The notes: generated from the sequence alone by a model not told the origin. A stretch of 21,287 nucleotides of DNA from CAZEHS01 sp964511875 (GCA_964511875.1 CAZEHS010000053.1:1-21287), one strand, 5' to 3'. Counted from the first letter of the stretch, positions 1 through 6,796 are shown. Numbers and translations: made by a program.

Positions 1-1343
1 TAGTAGTTGCCTTGAGCGTGCATTGCAGCAGCAACTTTGAGGAAACCAGCGATGTTAGCGCCTGCAACCAGGTCGTAACCAAAGCCGTATTCTTCGGAAG
101 CTTTTGCGGAAACTGCATGGATGTTAGTCATGATCTGGTCAAGCTTAGCATCTACTTCTTCAGCAGTCCAGCTCAGTCTCATGGAGTTTTGGCTCATTTC
201 GATAGCGGAAGTAGCAACACCACCAGCATTTGCAGCTTTAGCAGGTCCTACGATAACGCCGCTCTCTTGAAGGAACAGTACCGCTTCGTTGGAAGTAGGC
301 ATGTTAGCGCCTTCAGTGTAGAACTTAGTTCCGTTAGCAACGATTTTCTTAGCATCTTCCATTCCAACTTCGTTTTGAGTTGCGCAAGGGATGCAAACGT
401 CAGCTTTGATGCCCCATGGCTTTTGGCCAGCGTGGAAAGTAGAACCGGCAAACTTCTTAGCATAAGGTGCAACGATGTCCTTACCGCTTGAACGAAGGTC
501 AAGCAGGTAGTCGATTTTCTCACCGGAGATACCAGCTGGATCGTGAACGAATCCGTCTGGACCGGAAATTGTAACAACTTTTCCGCCGAGCTCAGTTACT
601 TTCTTGGCAGTACCCCAAGTAACGTTACCGAAGCCTGAAAGAGCTACTGTCTTACCAGCAAAGCTTTCTCCTTTGGCTTTGAGCATCTCACGTGTGTAGT
701 AAGTGATTCCGTAGCCGGTAGCTTCCGGACGAACCAGTGAACCGCCGTATTCCAGGTGTTTTCCTGTAAGAACGCCGTTCTCGAAAACTCCTTTGATGCG
801 TCGGTATTGACCATAAAGGTAACCGATTTCACGTCCGCCAACTCCGATGTCGCCAGCTGGAACGTCAACATCTGGTCCGATATGTCTGTAAAGCTCTGTC
901 ATGAAGCTTTGGCAGAAACGCATAACTTCTGCATCGGATTTGCCGTTAGGATCGAAGTCGGAGCCGCCTTTGCCGCCGCCGATGGGAAGACCAGTCAGGC
1001 TGTTTTTGAAGATTTGCTCGAAGCCGAGGAATTTGATGATGCTGATGTAAACGGATTTGTGGAAACGCAGGCCGCCTTTGTAGGGCCCGATAGCGCCGTT
1101 GAACTGAACGCGGAATCCACGGTTCACTTGCAGAGCGCCTTTATCATCAACCCATGGTACTCGGAAAGTGATTTGTCGCTCTGGCTCAACGATCCGTCCA
1201 AGGATGTTGGCTTCTACCCATTCTGGGTGCTTCTTCATAACCGGACCCAAAGAGTGGAAAAATTCTTCTACTGCTTGAAGGAATTCTGGCTCGTTTGCAT
1301 TTCTTTTCTTAGTTTCTTCAAAAACACTTTTGATGTAATCCAT
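1..1343 (-). CDS. gdhA: Glutamate dehydrogenase (hexameric family I); stop codon cut by the window edge
   Basis: Reversible oxidative deamination of glutamate to 2-oxoglutarate and ammonia in the cytosol. The minus strand reads open from ATG at 1343 for 447 codons, ending ...AMHAQGNY. The next codon begins TA at the window edge and is probably the stop, so the protein is essentially complete. The start follows AAAGGAG at good spacing. Catalytic residues match C. symbiosum GDH in identity and number: K89 (GPYKGGLRFH), K113, K125 (GGGKGGSDFDP) and D165 (VPAGDIGVGGREIG). The nucleotide-binding loop GFGNVTWG followed by TISGPDG resembles the NAD-dependent C. symbiosum enzyme more than the E. coli NADP enzyme, so NAD use is inferred, not shown. 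The gene stands alone behind a long leader. Confidence 0.96.
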   Translation of the reverse strand, partial: MDYIKSVFEETKKRNANEPEFLQAVEEFFHSLGPVMKKHPEWVEANILGRIVEPERQITFRVPWVDDKGALQVNRGFRVQFNGAIGPYKGGLRFHKSVYISIIKFLGFEQIFKNSLTGLPIGGGKGGSDFDPNGKSDAEVMRFCQSFMTELYRHIGPDVDVPAGDIGVGGREIGYLYGQYRRIKGVFENGVLTGKHLEYGGSLVRPEATGYGITYYTREMLKAKGESFAGKTVALSGFGNVTWGTAKKVTELGGKVVTISGPDGFVHDPAGISGEKIDYLLDLRSSGKDIVAPYAKKFAGSTFHAGQKPWGIKADVCIPCATQNEVGMEDAKKIVANGTKFYTEGANMPTSNEAVLFLQESGVIVGPAKAANAGGVATSAIEMSQNSMRLSWTAEEVDAKLDQIMTNIHAVSAKASEEYGFGYDLVAGANIAGFLKVAAAMHAQGNY

Positions 1344-1717
1344 AGTTTCAGCATCTCCTTTTAGTTGAGTGATTTATATATCTACTCCCTCTTCAGTGCC
1401 CTTTAATCACAGAAGACGGACAGACAGACATGTTAAGTTTTTGACGCATAAGTACATGAAAAGATTTATCAGTTGCATATTACGAGATTGTTCATACAAT
1501 TTTAACGGATTATGAAAGAAATATTGCACATGAGGGCCTGAAAAAGGTTCCGCTTGAATGGAACCGGATTCCGTCAACACCTTGATCAATAACGCTTTCA
1601 GATTGTATACCAGTATGCAAACTTAGGGGAACGTTTTCCTGGTGCATCAAATAGGCATCGATTTTTCAGAATATTGCGGCTTGTTTGTGAAATTTTTGCG
1701 TATCTCTTGACATTCAG
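1344..1717 (-). promoter_or_regulatory. Long 5' leader of gdhA with terminator-like hairpin
   Basis: No convincing gene lies in 1344-1976. If gdhA is transcribed from the promoter at 1718-1746, its leader is about 370 nt. On the transcribed (minus) strand it holds GGTTCC-8 nt-GGAACC followed directly by TTTTT (1541-1565), a short terminator-like hairpin. The upstream arm overlaps an alternative hairpin, GGAATCCGGTTCC (1560-1572), so the two are mutually exclusive, as in attenuators. Near the start codon an AT-rich stretch precedes the ribosome binding site. I recognise no known riboswitch or T-box consensus. The stem is only 6 bp, so regulation is inference. Confidence 0.35.
1603..1620. promoter_or_regulatory. 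Inverted repeat in gdhA leader, possible operator
   Basis: TTGTATACCAGTATGCAA has 8-bp arms with one mismatch around a 2-bp centre. The form is like binding sites of GntR-type dimeric regulators, but no regulator gene is nearby and the site lies about 90 bp downstream of the proposed start site. It could equally be a leader hairpin or chance. Confidence 0.2.
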
Positions 1718-1746
1718 AGTATAACATACCCCCTTAATAAAGTAAA
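1718..1746 (-). promoter_or_regulatory. Putative sigma-A promoter for gdhA
   Basis: On the minus strand TTTACT (1741-1746) and TATACT (1718-1723) are separated by exactly 17 bp. The -10 has five of six consensus bases and the -35 four of six. It points to gdhA with no other gene between. Just upstream, 1765-1779 is a near-perfect inverted repeat, CTGTCAATTTGACAG, which could be an operator. The remaining 1780-1976 shows nothing further I can support. Confidence 0.45.
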
Positions 1747-1976
1747 CATCCAAATATAAGTTCCCTGTCAATTTGACAGCTTATTTTACGTTAAAAGATT
1801 AACTTGATGCCGCCGAGAAAACGGCTTCAAACCCTTACACACCAGTGATTAAAAGAATTCGTACGCTTGGATATCCTGTATTCAATATCCCGAGGGACAT
1901 TAGAATCAATAAAAATGCAAACGTCTGAATAAAAACGGTTTTGCTAAAATGTATTAGTACATAATCCAAATTTGTA

Positions 1977-2792
1977 TTAATTATTCGAAATTGAAGAGCG
2001 TACGTGTATGTTTATTTTTATCACATGCAGATTCGTCATCAATTCCAATTGTTCCTTCACATTTTTTTGAACAGCCTCACATACCTGTACGATTTTCACT
2101 TCCAGGACAAGGGCCAGATCTATGTCGATTTCAATCCCATAGGCGTACTTGATGATTGAAATCCGCATTACTTTTGCAACCCCCGGAGTATTGCGCGCCA
2201 CATGACTGATGATCTGTACCAGGGTACGGTTTGCAATGGTGTAATTTCCTAAATAGCTGAAGGTCGGCCGCATCACTGTTTTTTCTGCCATCTGAGGACC
2301 CTTGCCGCGACGTCGGAGGAGGATGCTCAGCCGATCCATGAAGTACCCTGAAAAATCCTGTTTCAGTTCTACGGTGGGGACAGGGATTACGTGCTTACCG
2401 AACTGCATCCGCTGATTCTTGGCTGTCTGGATCTCAGTGGCTGTTGAAACATCTTCTATATAAACAGTTTCATCTATTTCCTTCAAACCCAGGTTGGAAG
2501 CAATGCGTCGGACCATTTCGTCCGATGTGCCCAGAATCAGTATGCTCTCCGGTTTTTCAACGGCAATCATTTCAGAGACCTGCCGACGGTGCTCCAAATC
2601 ATTGAAGAGAGCTCTTTTCACGGCCCCTACCTTGGTTTTCTCCCGTTTTGCAGAAGAACCTGCCAGCTTTTTGCTGCCCTTTATCAGCAGTCCATCATCA
2701 ATGATATATTCGATATCCCTGCTGCTGGCAACGGTCATTGCCCGATAACTCTTTCCCGACCCGCTGGATCCTACAAATGCATATACTTTCAT
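1977..2792 (-). CDS. P-loop ATP-binding protein with C-terminal Asp23/Gls24 domain
   Basis: A 271-residue protein. The start at 2792 is chosen over an upstream in-frame ATG because AAAGGAG lies 5 bp before it and the Walker A motif then falls at residues 8-15 (GSSGSGKS), close to the N-terminus as usual. IDDGLLIKG (31-39) follows, then a region probably completing the nucleotide-binding fold (ILILGTSDEMV, about 84-94). Residues 182-266 resemble the Asp23/Gls24 alkaline-shock domain: NYTIANRTLVQIISHVA, then a GVAKVM turn, alternating hydrophobic strands, and NVKEQLELMTNLHVIKINIHV. Known Asp23 proteins act at the membrane in cell-envelope stress. The specific function of this ATPase-Asp23 combination is not known to me. 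It is monocistronic and divergent from the ferredoxin gene. No clear promoter or terminator was found. Confidence 0.75.
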   Translation of the reverse strand: MKVYAFVGSSGSGKSYRAMTVASSRDIEYIIDDGLLIKGSKKLAGSSAKREKTKVGAVKRALFNDLEHRRQVSEMIAVEKPESILILGTSDEMVRRIASNLGLKEIDETVYIEDVSTATEIQTAKNQRMQFGKHVIPVPTVELKQDFSGYFMDRLSILLRRRGKGPQMAEKTVMRPTFSYLGNYTIANRTLVQIISHVARNTPGVAKVMRISIIKYAYGIEIDIDLALVLEVKIVQVCEAVQKNVKEQLELMTNLHVIKINIHVRSSISNN

Positions 2793-3002
2793 GAAAGCTC
2801 CTTTTGAGTCGATCAACGACATACGATTAACGGGAAACGTAAGACATAAAGAGAACCGCAGCGACAATCGTTATTCGTCAATCGTCAATCGCTTCACTTC
2901 TTCCATTATGCCACACCTTAAGAAAGACCGGTACTGTTTCATACTTTCAAGCAATGAGAATCGTTTGCAACGCATTTTTTTATGCCTTTTAGCATTCTGT
3001 AG

Positions 3003-3031
3003 TTGTCGAGTGACAAATAATTCTATATAAT
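3003..3031 (+). promoter_or_regulatory. Promoter of ferredoxin gene with overlapping palindrome
   Basis: TTGTCG (3003-3008) and TATAAT (3026-3031) are spaced by 17 bp, about 45 bp before the ferredoxin start. The -35 lies inside TTGTCGAGTGACAA (3003-3016), whose arms TTGTC/GACAA are perfectly inverted, so a dimeric regulator could block it. The arms are shorter than those of a Rex site. Confidence 0.7.
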
Positions 3032-3074
3032 TGCACTGATAGGATTTTAATCTCATCGAAGGAGGAACTTAAAA

Positions 3075-3245
3075 ATGGCATATTTTATCAACGAGAATTG
3101 CATCAGCTGTGGCGCATGCGAGCCCGAATGTCCAGTTAGCTGCATCACCGCCGGTGACAGTGTTTACGTTATCGACGAGGCTGCTTGCATCGATTGCGGC
3201 GCTTGCGCGAATGTTTGTCCTGTAGACGCTCCACAACCTAAGTAA
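3075..3245 (+). CDS. 2[4Fe-4S] clostridial-type ferredoxin
   Basis: A 56-residue soluble electron carrier. Two cluster motifs of the form CxxCxxCxxxCP are present: C9, C12, C15, C19-P20 and C38, C41, C44, C48-P49. That gives the eight ligands for two [4Fe-4S] clusters in the usual pseudo-symmetric fold, plus one extra cysteine (C23). Length and sequence fit the small ferredoxins that serve anaerobic metabolism (pyruvate:ferredoxin oxidoreductase, hydrogenase, Rnf and others). The start is preceded by GGAGGAACTTAAAA. It is a single gene with its own promoter and a terminator 15 bp after the stop. The low-potential carrier role is known for the family; its particular partners cannot be told from this window. 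Confidence 0.97.
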   Translation: MAYFINENCISCGACEPECPVSCITAGDSVYVIDEAACIDCGACANVCPVDAPQPK

Positions 3246-3251
3246 GCTCCT

Positions 3252-3288
3252 AAAAAAAAGACCGACTCTTATGAGCCGGTTTTTTTTT
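3252..3288. terminator. Bidirectional rho-independent terminator (ferredoxin / rex)
   Basis: Stem ACCGACTC (3261-3268) and GAGCCGGT (3273-3280), with one mismatch and a TTAT loop, is flanked by A8 on the left and T9 on the right. It therefore has a U-tract for transcripts from either side and lies between the convergent ferredoxin and rex stop codons. Confidence 0.9.
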
Positions 3289-3292
3289 ATGG

Positions 3293-3931
3293 TTACTTCA
3301 CCCGTCCGATTCCTTTCAGGAAATAAGACAGTGTCAGCAGGTTTTCAATCAGATGTACATTTTCGACGACGATTCCCTCCGGTACCTTAAGATCCACTGG
3401 AGCGAAATTCCATATTCCCTTGATGCCGCAGGCAACCAGCTGGTCGGCCACTTTCTGAGCTGCATCGCGGTTGGTGCAGATATATGCGATATCCACCGGG
3501 TTCTTCTTAAGGTAGTCATGGACATCGTGCATGTCGTAGACTTCCAAATCCCGAATCTTAAGCCCAATCAGACGGGGATTGACATCGAACATGCCCTGAA
3601 GGCGGAACCCGAATTTTTCAAAGCTGTTGTAGTTGGCCAAGGCCTGACCCATGTTTCCAGCCCCTACTATGATGGTCTTGTAGGTTTTTGAAAGCCCCAG
3701 GATTTTCGCGATTTCGTTGAAAAGTTCTTCTACATTGTAGCCATAGCCCTGTTGTCCGAATCCCCCGAAATTATTGAGATCCTGACGGATCTGAGATGCG
3801 GTGAACCCGATGATATCGCTGAGCTCCTTTGAAGAAATCCGCTTCACATCCCTATCGAGTAGTTCTTGAAGGTATCGGTGGTATTTCGGCAAACGGCGTA
3901 TGACCGCCATCGAGATTCTTTCGTTCTGCAT
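3293..3931 (-). CDS. rex: Redox-sensing transcriptional repressor Rex
   Basis: A 212-residue repressor that senses the NADH/NAD ratio. It releases DNA when NADH binds, and typically controls fermentation and anaerobic energy genes. An N-terminal winged helix occupies about 1-80, with ISSKELSDIIGFTASQIRQDLNNFG at 32-56 as the recognition region. A Rossmann domain follows with VGAGNMGQAL (89-98, GxGxxG). The C-terminal swapped helix is at about 192-212. The start at 3931 is preferred to the longer reading frame because AGAGGTG lies just before it and the MQNERISMAVIRRLPKYHRYL opening is family-typical. A strong promoter and a likely Rex operator lie directly upstream, suggesting self-repression. 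In B. subtilis rex also lies near an ABC-F gene and the tsa genes. Confidence 0.97.
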   Translation of the reverse strand: MQNERISMAVIRRLPKYHRYLQELLDRDVKRISSKELSDIIGFTASQIRQDLNNFGGFGQQGYGYNVEELFNEIAKILGLSKTYKTIIVGAGNMGQALANYNSFEKFGFRLQGMFDVNPRLIGLKIRDLEVYDMHDVHDYLKKNPVDIAYICTNRDAAQKVADQLVACGIKGIWNFAPVDLKVPEGIVVENVHLIENLLTLSYFLKGIGRVK

Positions 3932-3942
3932 GGATACACCTC

Positions 3943-3960
3943 TTGTTAAGGATTCAACTA
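3943..3960. promoter_or_regulatory. Probable Rex operator at the rex transcription start
   Basis: TTGTTAAGGATTCAACTA compares with the clostridial Rex consensus TTGTTAA-N4-TTAACAA: the left arm is perfect and the right arm matches 5 of 7. It covers the expected start site, just downstream of the rex -10 element. This is a natural place for autoregulation. Confidence 0.55.
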
Positions 3961-3967
3961 TGATGAA

Positions 3968-3996
3968 ATTATAGCATTCGGTAAAATCCCTGTCAA
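3968..3996 (-). promoter_or_regulatory. Sigma-A promoter of rex
   Basis: On the minus strand a perfect TTGACA (3991-3996) and a perfect TATAAT (3968-3973) are separated by 17 bp, about 37 bp before the rex start codon. Confidence 0.9.
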
Positions 3997-4027
3997 ATAG
4001 GCTTAAATGGCTGTCTTGACCCATCCG

Positions 4028-4056
4028 TGCACACCAGGGCGATTCTGTGCTAAAAT
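4028..4056 (+). promoter_or_regulatory. Putative promoter of the ABC-F gene
   Basis: TAAAAT (4051-4056) is preceded by TGC, giving an extended -10 element. At 17 bp upstream lies TGCACA (4028-4033), four of six -35 bases. A TTGACC at 4016-4021 is too far away to pair with it. It is divergent from the rex promoter, 32 bp away. Confidence 0.5.
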
Positions 4057-4088
4057 ATCAGGAGAGCAGAGTATCAAAGGAGTTCACT

Positions 4089-6008
4089 ATGAATGTAATA
4101 AGTGTAAGTCATCTGTCAAAATCATATGGTACCGATACCATCCTATCGGATGTCAGTTTTCAGCTGCAGGAAGGAGAACGCGTCGGTCTGATTGGGAGGA
4201 ACGGCGCGGGCAAATCCACCCTGTTCAGGATACTTACCGGACAGCTTGAAAGCGATTCCGGACAGATTTGGCGTATGGCAGGAAAAACAACGGGCTATCT
4301 CCGTCAGGAATCTGAAGAGGTTGACTCCAGATCCTTGAAAGAGTTTTGCCTGGATGTTTTCGCCGACCTTCTTCAAGCCGAAACCAGGCTGAAGGAACAG
4401 GAAGACCTCATCCATACCACGGACCATGAAGCCGATCATTTCAACACGCTCCTTGATACATACCATCAGGCTGTAGAAGCGTTTGAAGCCAGCGGCGGAT
4501 ATACCTTCAGAAATCGGATCATCGGGGTTCTGAAGGGTCTCGGCTTCTCTGACACGGAACAGGAGCGGTCCGCTTCGACCCTGAGCGGGGGACAGTTCAC
4601 ACGGCTGAGCATTGCCAGACTGCTGCTATCAGAGCCGGATATCCTTCTTCTGGATGAACCTACGAACCACCTGGATATAGGAGCAGTTCAATGGCTGGAG
4701 AATTACCTGAAGCAGTTCAAGGGCACCCTGCTGCTGATCACCCATGACCGTTACTTTCTGGATCAGGTCACAACACGGATCATTGAAATAGAACATGGCA
4801 AGGCGTTGTCCCATCCCGGAAATTACAGCGCCTTTCAAGCCTTCAAGAAAAAAGTTTTCGAGGTTCAGCTGAAGTCATACGAAAAGCAGGAGTCCGAGTT
4901 GGCCCGCCAGGAAGAACTGATTCGCCGGTTCAAGCAGCACGGGACAGAAAAGCTTGCCAAACGAGCCAAAAGCCGCGAGAAGCAGCTTGAACATATCGTT
5001 CGCACCGAATCCCCCGAGAAGGAGAGCGCCAGATTCAACCTGCAATTCAGCGTAGCATCTCCAAGCGGCCAGGATGTGCTGACTGTAAGGGACCTTGCCA
5101 TGTCATTCGGATCGATCCCTCTCTTCGAAAACATCTCATTCGATCTTTATAAGGGAGAACGGATCGGTCTGATCGGTCCTAACGGGATCGGCAAAACGAC
5201 ACTGCTCCGCTTGATCCTTGGTGAGCTTTCTCCCATGGGCGGCGACATTATAAAGGGACACAATGTGCTGATCGGCAATTACGATCAGAACCTGCAATTC
5301 ATGAATCTGAACCAAAACCTGCTGTCCGAGCTGGCAGACTGCCGCCCGGACCTTTCAGATACCCGGCTTCGAAGTCTGCTTGGGGCCTTCCTGTTCAGCG
5401 GCACCGATGCATTCAAGCTTCTAAGCACCCTGAGCGGCGGAGAAAAAGCCCGGCTCAGTCTGCTTAAGCTCCTGCTTGGATCCAGCAACTTCCTTTTAAT
5501 GGACGAACCAACCAACCATCTCGACATTCCCGCCAGAGAAGTGTTGGAGGACGCGCTGCAATCATATGAAGGAACGCTCCTTGTCATCTCACATGACCGA
5601 TACTTCCTCAACCAGGTATGCACGAAGATCGTGGAACTGCAGCCGACAAGCGCTGAAGCCTTTTACGGCAATTATTCCTATTACCTGTCCAAACGCAGCG
5701 AGAACGCACAGCAGGATTCAGCCGAGCCCATTGAAACGATGACCCGCACCCAGCAAAAGGAAATCAAGCGCCGTGAGAAGGACCTGGAGAAGGAACAGCG
5801 CTCGGCGAAACGGGAAATCCAAAGCCTGGAACAGCAGATTGAAGCTCTGGAAAAGGAAATTGAACGCCTCACATTGGAGCTTTGTCTGGAGGAGGTCTAT
5901 TCAAATCCTGAGCGAAGCGTTGGGGTTCAACAAATGCTTGAAATCAGCCGAACCGAACTGGACCGGACTTATGAGCGCTGGACTGAATTACTTGAACCAA
6001 CGCAATGA
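4089..6008 (+). CDS. ABC-F family ATPase, YdiF/Uup-like
   Basis: A 639-residue cytosolic protein with two ABC ATPase domains and no membrane segment. ABC-F proteins act on ribosomes, and some on nucleic acids, rather than in transport. Domain 1: Walker A GRNGAGKST (36-44), signature LSGGQ (165-169), DEPTNHLD (189-196). The linker at about 240-320 is rich in K, R, E and Q and corresponds to the P-site tRNA interaction motif. Domain 2: GPNGIGKTT (363-371), LSGGE (448-452), DEPTNHLD (472-479). A charged C-terminal coiled coil (about 555-632) matches the YdiF/Uup type. The start at 4089 follows AAAGGAG. No clear terminator separates it from acpP. It could be a housekeeping or antibiotic-protection ABC-F; synteny with rex and the tsa genes favours the B. 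subtilis YdiF counterpart. Confidence 0.92.
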   Translation: MNVISVSHLSKSYGTDTILSDVSFQLQEGERVGLIGRNGAGKSTLFRILTGQLESDSGQIWRMAGKTTGYLRQESEEVDSRSLKEFCLDVFADLLQAETRLKEQEDLIHTTDHEADHFNTLLDTYHQAVEAFEASGGYTFRNRIIGVLKGLGFSDTEQERSASTLSGGQFTRLSIARLLLSEPDILLLDEPTNHLDIGAVQWLENYLKQFKGTLLLITHDRYFLDQVTTRIIEIEHGKALSHPGNYSAFQAFKKKVFEVQLKSYEKQESELARQEELIRRFKQHGTEKLAKRAKSREKQLEHIVRTESPEKESARFNLQFSVASPSGQDVLTVRDLAMSFGSIPLFENISFDLYKGERIGLIGPNGIGKTTLLRLILGELSPMGGDIIKGHNVLIGNYDQNLQFMNLNQNLLSELADCRPDLSDTRLRSLLGAFLFSGTDAFKLLSTLSGGEKARLSLLKLLLGSSNFLLMDEPTNHLDIPAREVLEDALQSYEGTLLVISHDRYFLNQVCTKIVELQPTSAEAFYGNYSYYLSKRSENAQQDSAEPIETMTRTQQKEIKRREKDLEKEQRSAKREIQSLEQQIEALEKEIERLTLELCLEEVYSNPERSVGVQQMLEISRTELDRTYERWTELLEPTQ

Positions 6009-6057
6009 AGCGATATGCGGGAGTCTTAGAACTGTTAGGCATCGGATAATTTGCTTA

Positions 6058-6085
6058 TGGACAGGAACCGATTTTCGGTTATAAT
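6058..6085 (+). promoter_or_regulatory. Promoter of acpP
   Basis: TGGACA (6058-6063, one mismatch to -35) and a perfect TATAAT (6080-6085) are 16 bp apart. The spacer holds the inverted repeat AACCGATTTTCGGTT (6066-6080), a possible operator. It does not match the FapR consensus as I know it. Confidence 0.7.
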
Positions 6086-6138
6086 AGGTTATAGATTTGG
6101 CACATCAGACAACTTGCAGAGTGATTCAGGAGGCAAAC

Positions 6139-6369
6139 ATGGTATTCGAAAAAATCAAAGCAATCATCGCAGAGCAGCTCGGACTTACAGATTCGTCAGT
6201 TATTCTTCCAGGTACATCCCTGATGAATGATTTGGATGCTGATTCACTGGATGCAGTTGAAATCATCATGTCCATCGAGGATGAATTCGATATAGAGATC
6301 CCTGATGATGTTGCGGAAGGCTTCAAGAACATTGGTGATATTGCAGATTATGTTGAAAAGAACATTTAG
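6139..6369 (+). CDS. acpP: Acyl carrier protein
   Basis: A 76-residue acidic carrier that holds growing acyl chains on a 4'-phosphopantetheine arm during fatty-acid synthesis. The attachment serine is S36 in the hallmark DADSLDAVEIIM. SIEDEFDIEIPDD follows, the acidic helix II used by partner enzymes, and length is normal for the family. The start at 6139 follows AGGAGG at good spacing, so the 14 extra upstream codons are not used. The gene has its own promoter and terminator and is not next to fab, plsX or rnc, which often flank acpP in Bacillota. It could therefore be a second ACP copy. Nothing in the sequence suggests a secondary-metabolism role. Confidence 0.97.
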   Translation: MVFEKIKAIIAEQLGLTDSSVILPGTSLMNDLDADSLDAVEIIMSIEDEFDIEIPDDVAEGFKNIGDIADYVEKNI

Positions 6370-6391
6370 GGAACAAACATAGCTAGTTATT

Positions 6392-6425
6392 CAAAAGCGA
6401 CCTGACGGGTCGCTTTTGTTGTTTT
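6392..6425 (+). terminator. Rho-independent terminator after acpP
   Basis: An 11-bp perfect stem, CAAAAGCGACC (6392-6402) and GGTCGCTTTTG (6408-6418), has a 5-nt loop and is followed by TTGTTTT. It lies 22 bp after the acpP stop. Confidence 0.9.
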
Positions 6426-6428
6426 GTC

Positions 6429-6551
6429 TACCCTCCGGGACTCCTTTCGTCAGCTTCGCTGCCACCTTCCTCCCGGAGGAAGGTTGAGATGATGTCAATC
6501 TCCCTCTGGGAGGGGGATGTCACCGAAGGTGACAGGGGGAGTCGCAGAGCG
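6429..6551. repeat. Modular palindromic repeat, copy 1 (short form)
   Basis: A GC-rich chain of hairpins: CCTTCCTCCCGGAGGAAGG, a CTCCCTCTGGGAGGGGG palindrome, and TGTCACCGAAGGTGACA, then GGGGGAGTCGCAGAGCG. Open frames across it are by-products of the repeat. It begins right after the acpP terminator and is followed head-to-tail by copy 2. No transposase is present, so movement would need a factor encoded elsewhere. Confidence 0.85.
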
Positions 6552-6774
6552 TTACCCTCCGGGACTCCTTCTGTTAAGCAGACCGCCCGAATCTACGATT
6601 CGTCGCGGGTCGCTTATGCCTAAAGTGACACATGTGATACAAATCTTTGATTTGTTAATCACATGTAGGCTGTGGCCAGCTGCGCTGCCACCTTCCTCCC
6701 GGAGGAAGGTTGAGATGTCAATCTCCCTCTGGGAGGGGGATGTCACCGGAGGTGACAGGGGGAGTCGCAGAGCG
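6552..6774. repeat. Modular palindromic repeat, copy 2 (long form with inner module)
   Basis: It begins and ends like copy 1 but carries about 100 extra bases (6572-6672). The inner module folds as two hairpins: TAAGC...GCTTA enclosing CGAATC-TAC-GATTCG (6574-6616), and ACATGTGAT...ATCACATGT enclosing CAAATC...GATTTG (6630-6666). A close relative of this module lies inverted in the copy at 20570-20730, and part of it in the copy at 15291-15492. Confidence 0.85.
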
Positions 6775-6796
6775 GATGTCAACCAAATCCCCCTAC

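Noticed and set aside
12..1364. Plus-strand open frames across gdhA
   Set aside because: They are shadows of the minus-strand glutamate dehydrogenase, whose catalytic residues are all in place.
1344..1400. Riboswitch signal (AGAGGGAGTAG near the gdhA start, like part of the yybP-ykoY or glutamine motifs)
   Set aside because: Only one short fragment is present; the partner helices and second conserved loop are missing.
1407..1589. 60-codon open frame on the minus strand in the gdhA leader
   Set aside because: No suitable ribosome binding site, no recognisable composition, and it lies across the leader hairpins.
1681..1700. Rex site near the gdhA promoter (TTGTGAAATTTTTGCG)
   Set aside because: Only the left half-site fits; the right arm matches the consensus at about 3 of 7 positions.
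2871..3056. 61-codon minus-strand frame between the ATPase-Asp23 gene and ferredoxin
   Set aside because: It overlaps the ferredoxin promoter and has no ribosome binding site or protein-like features.
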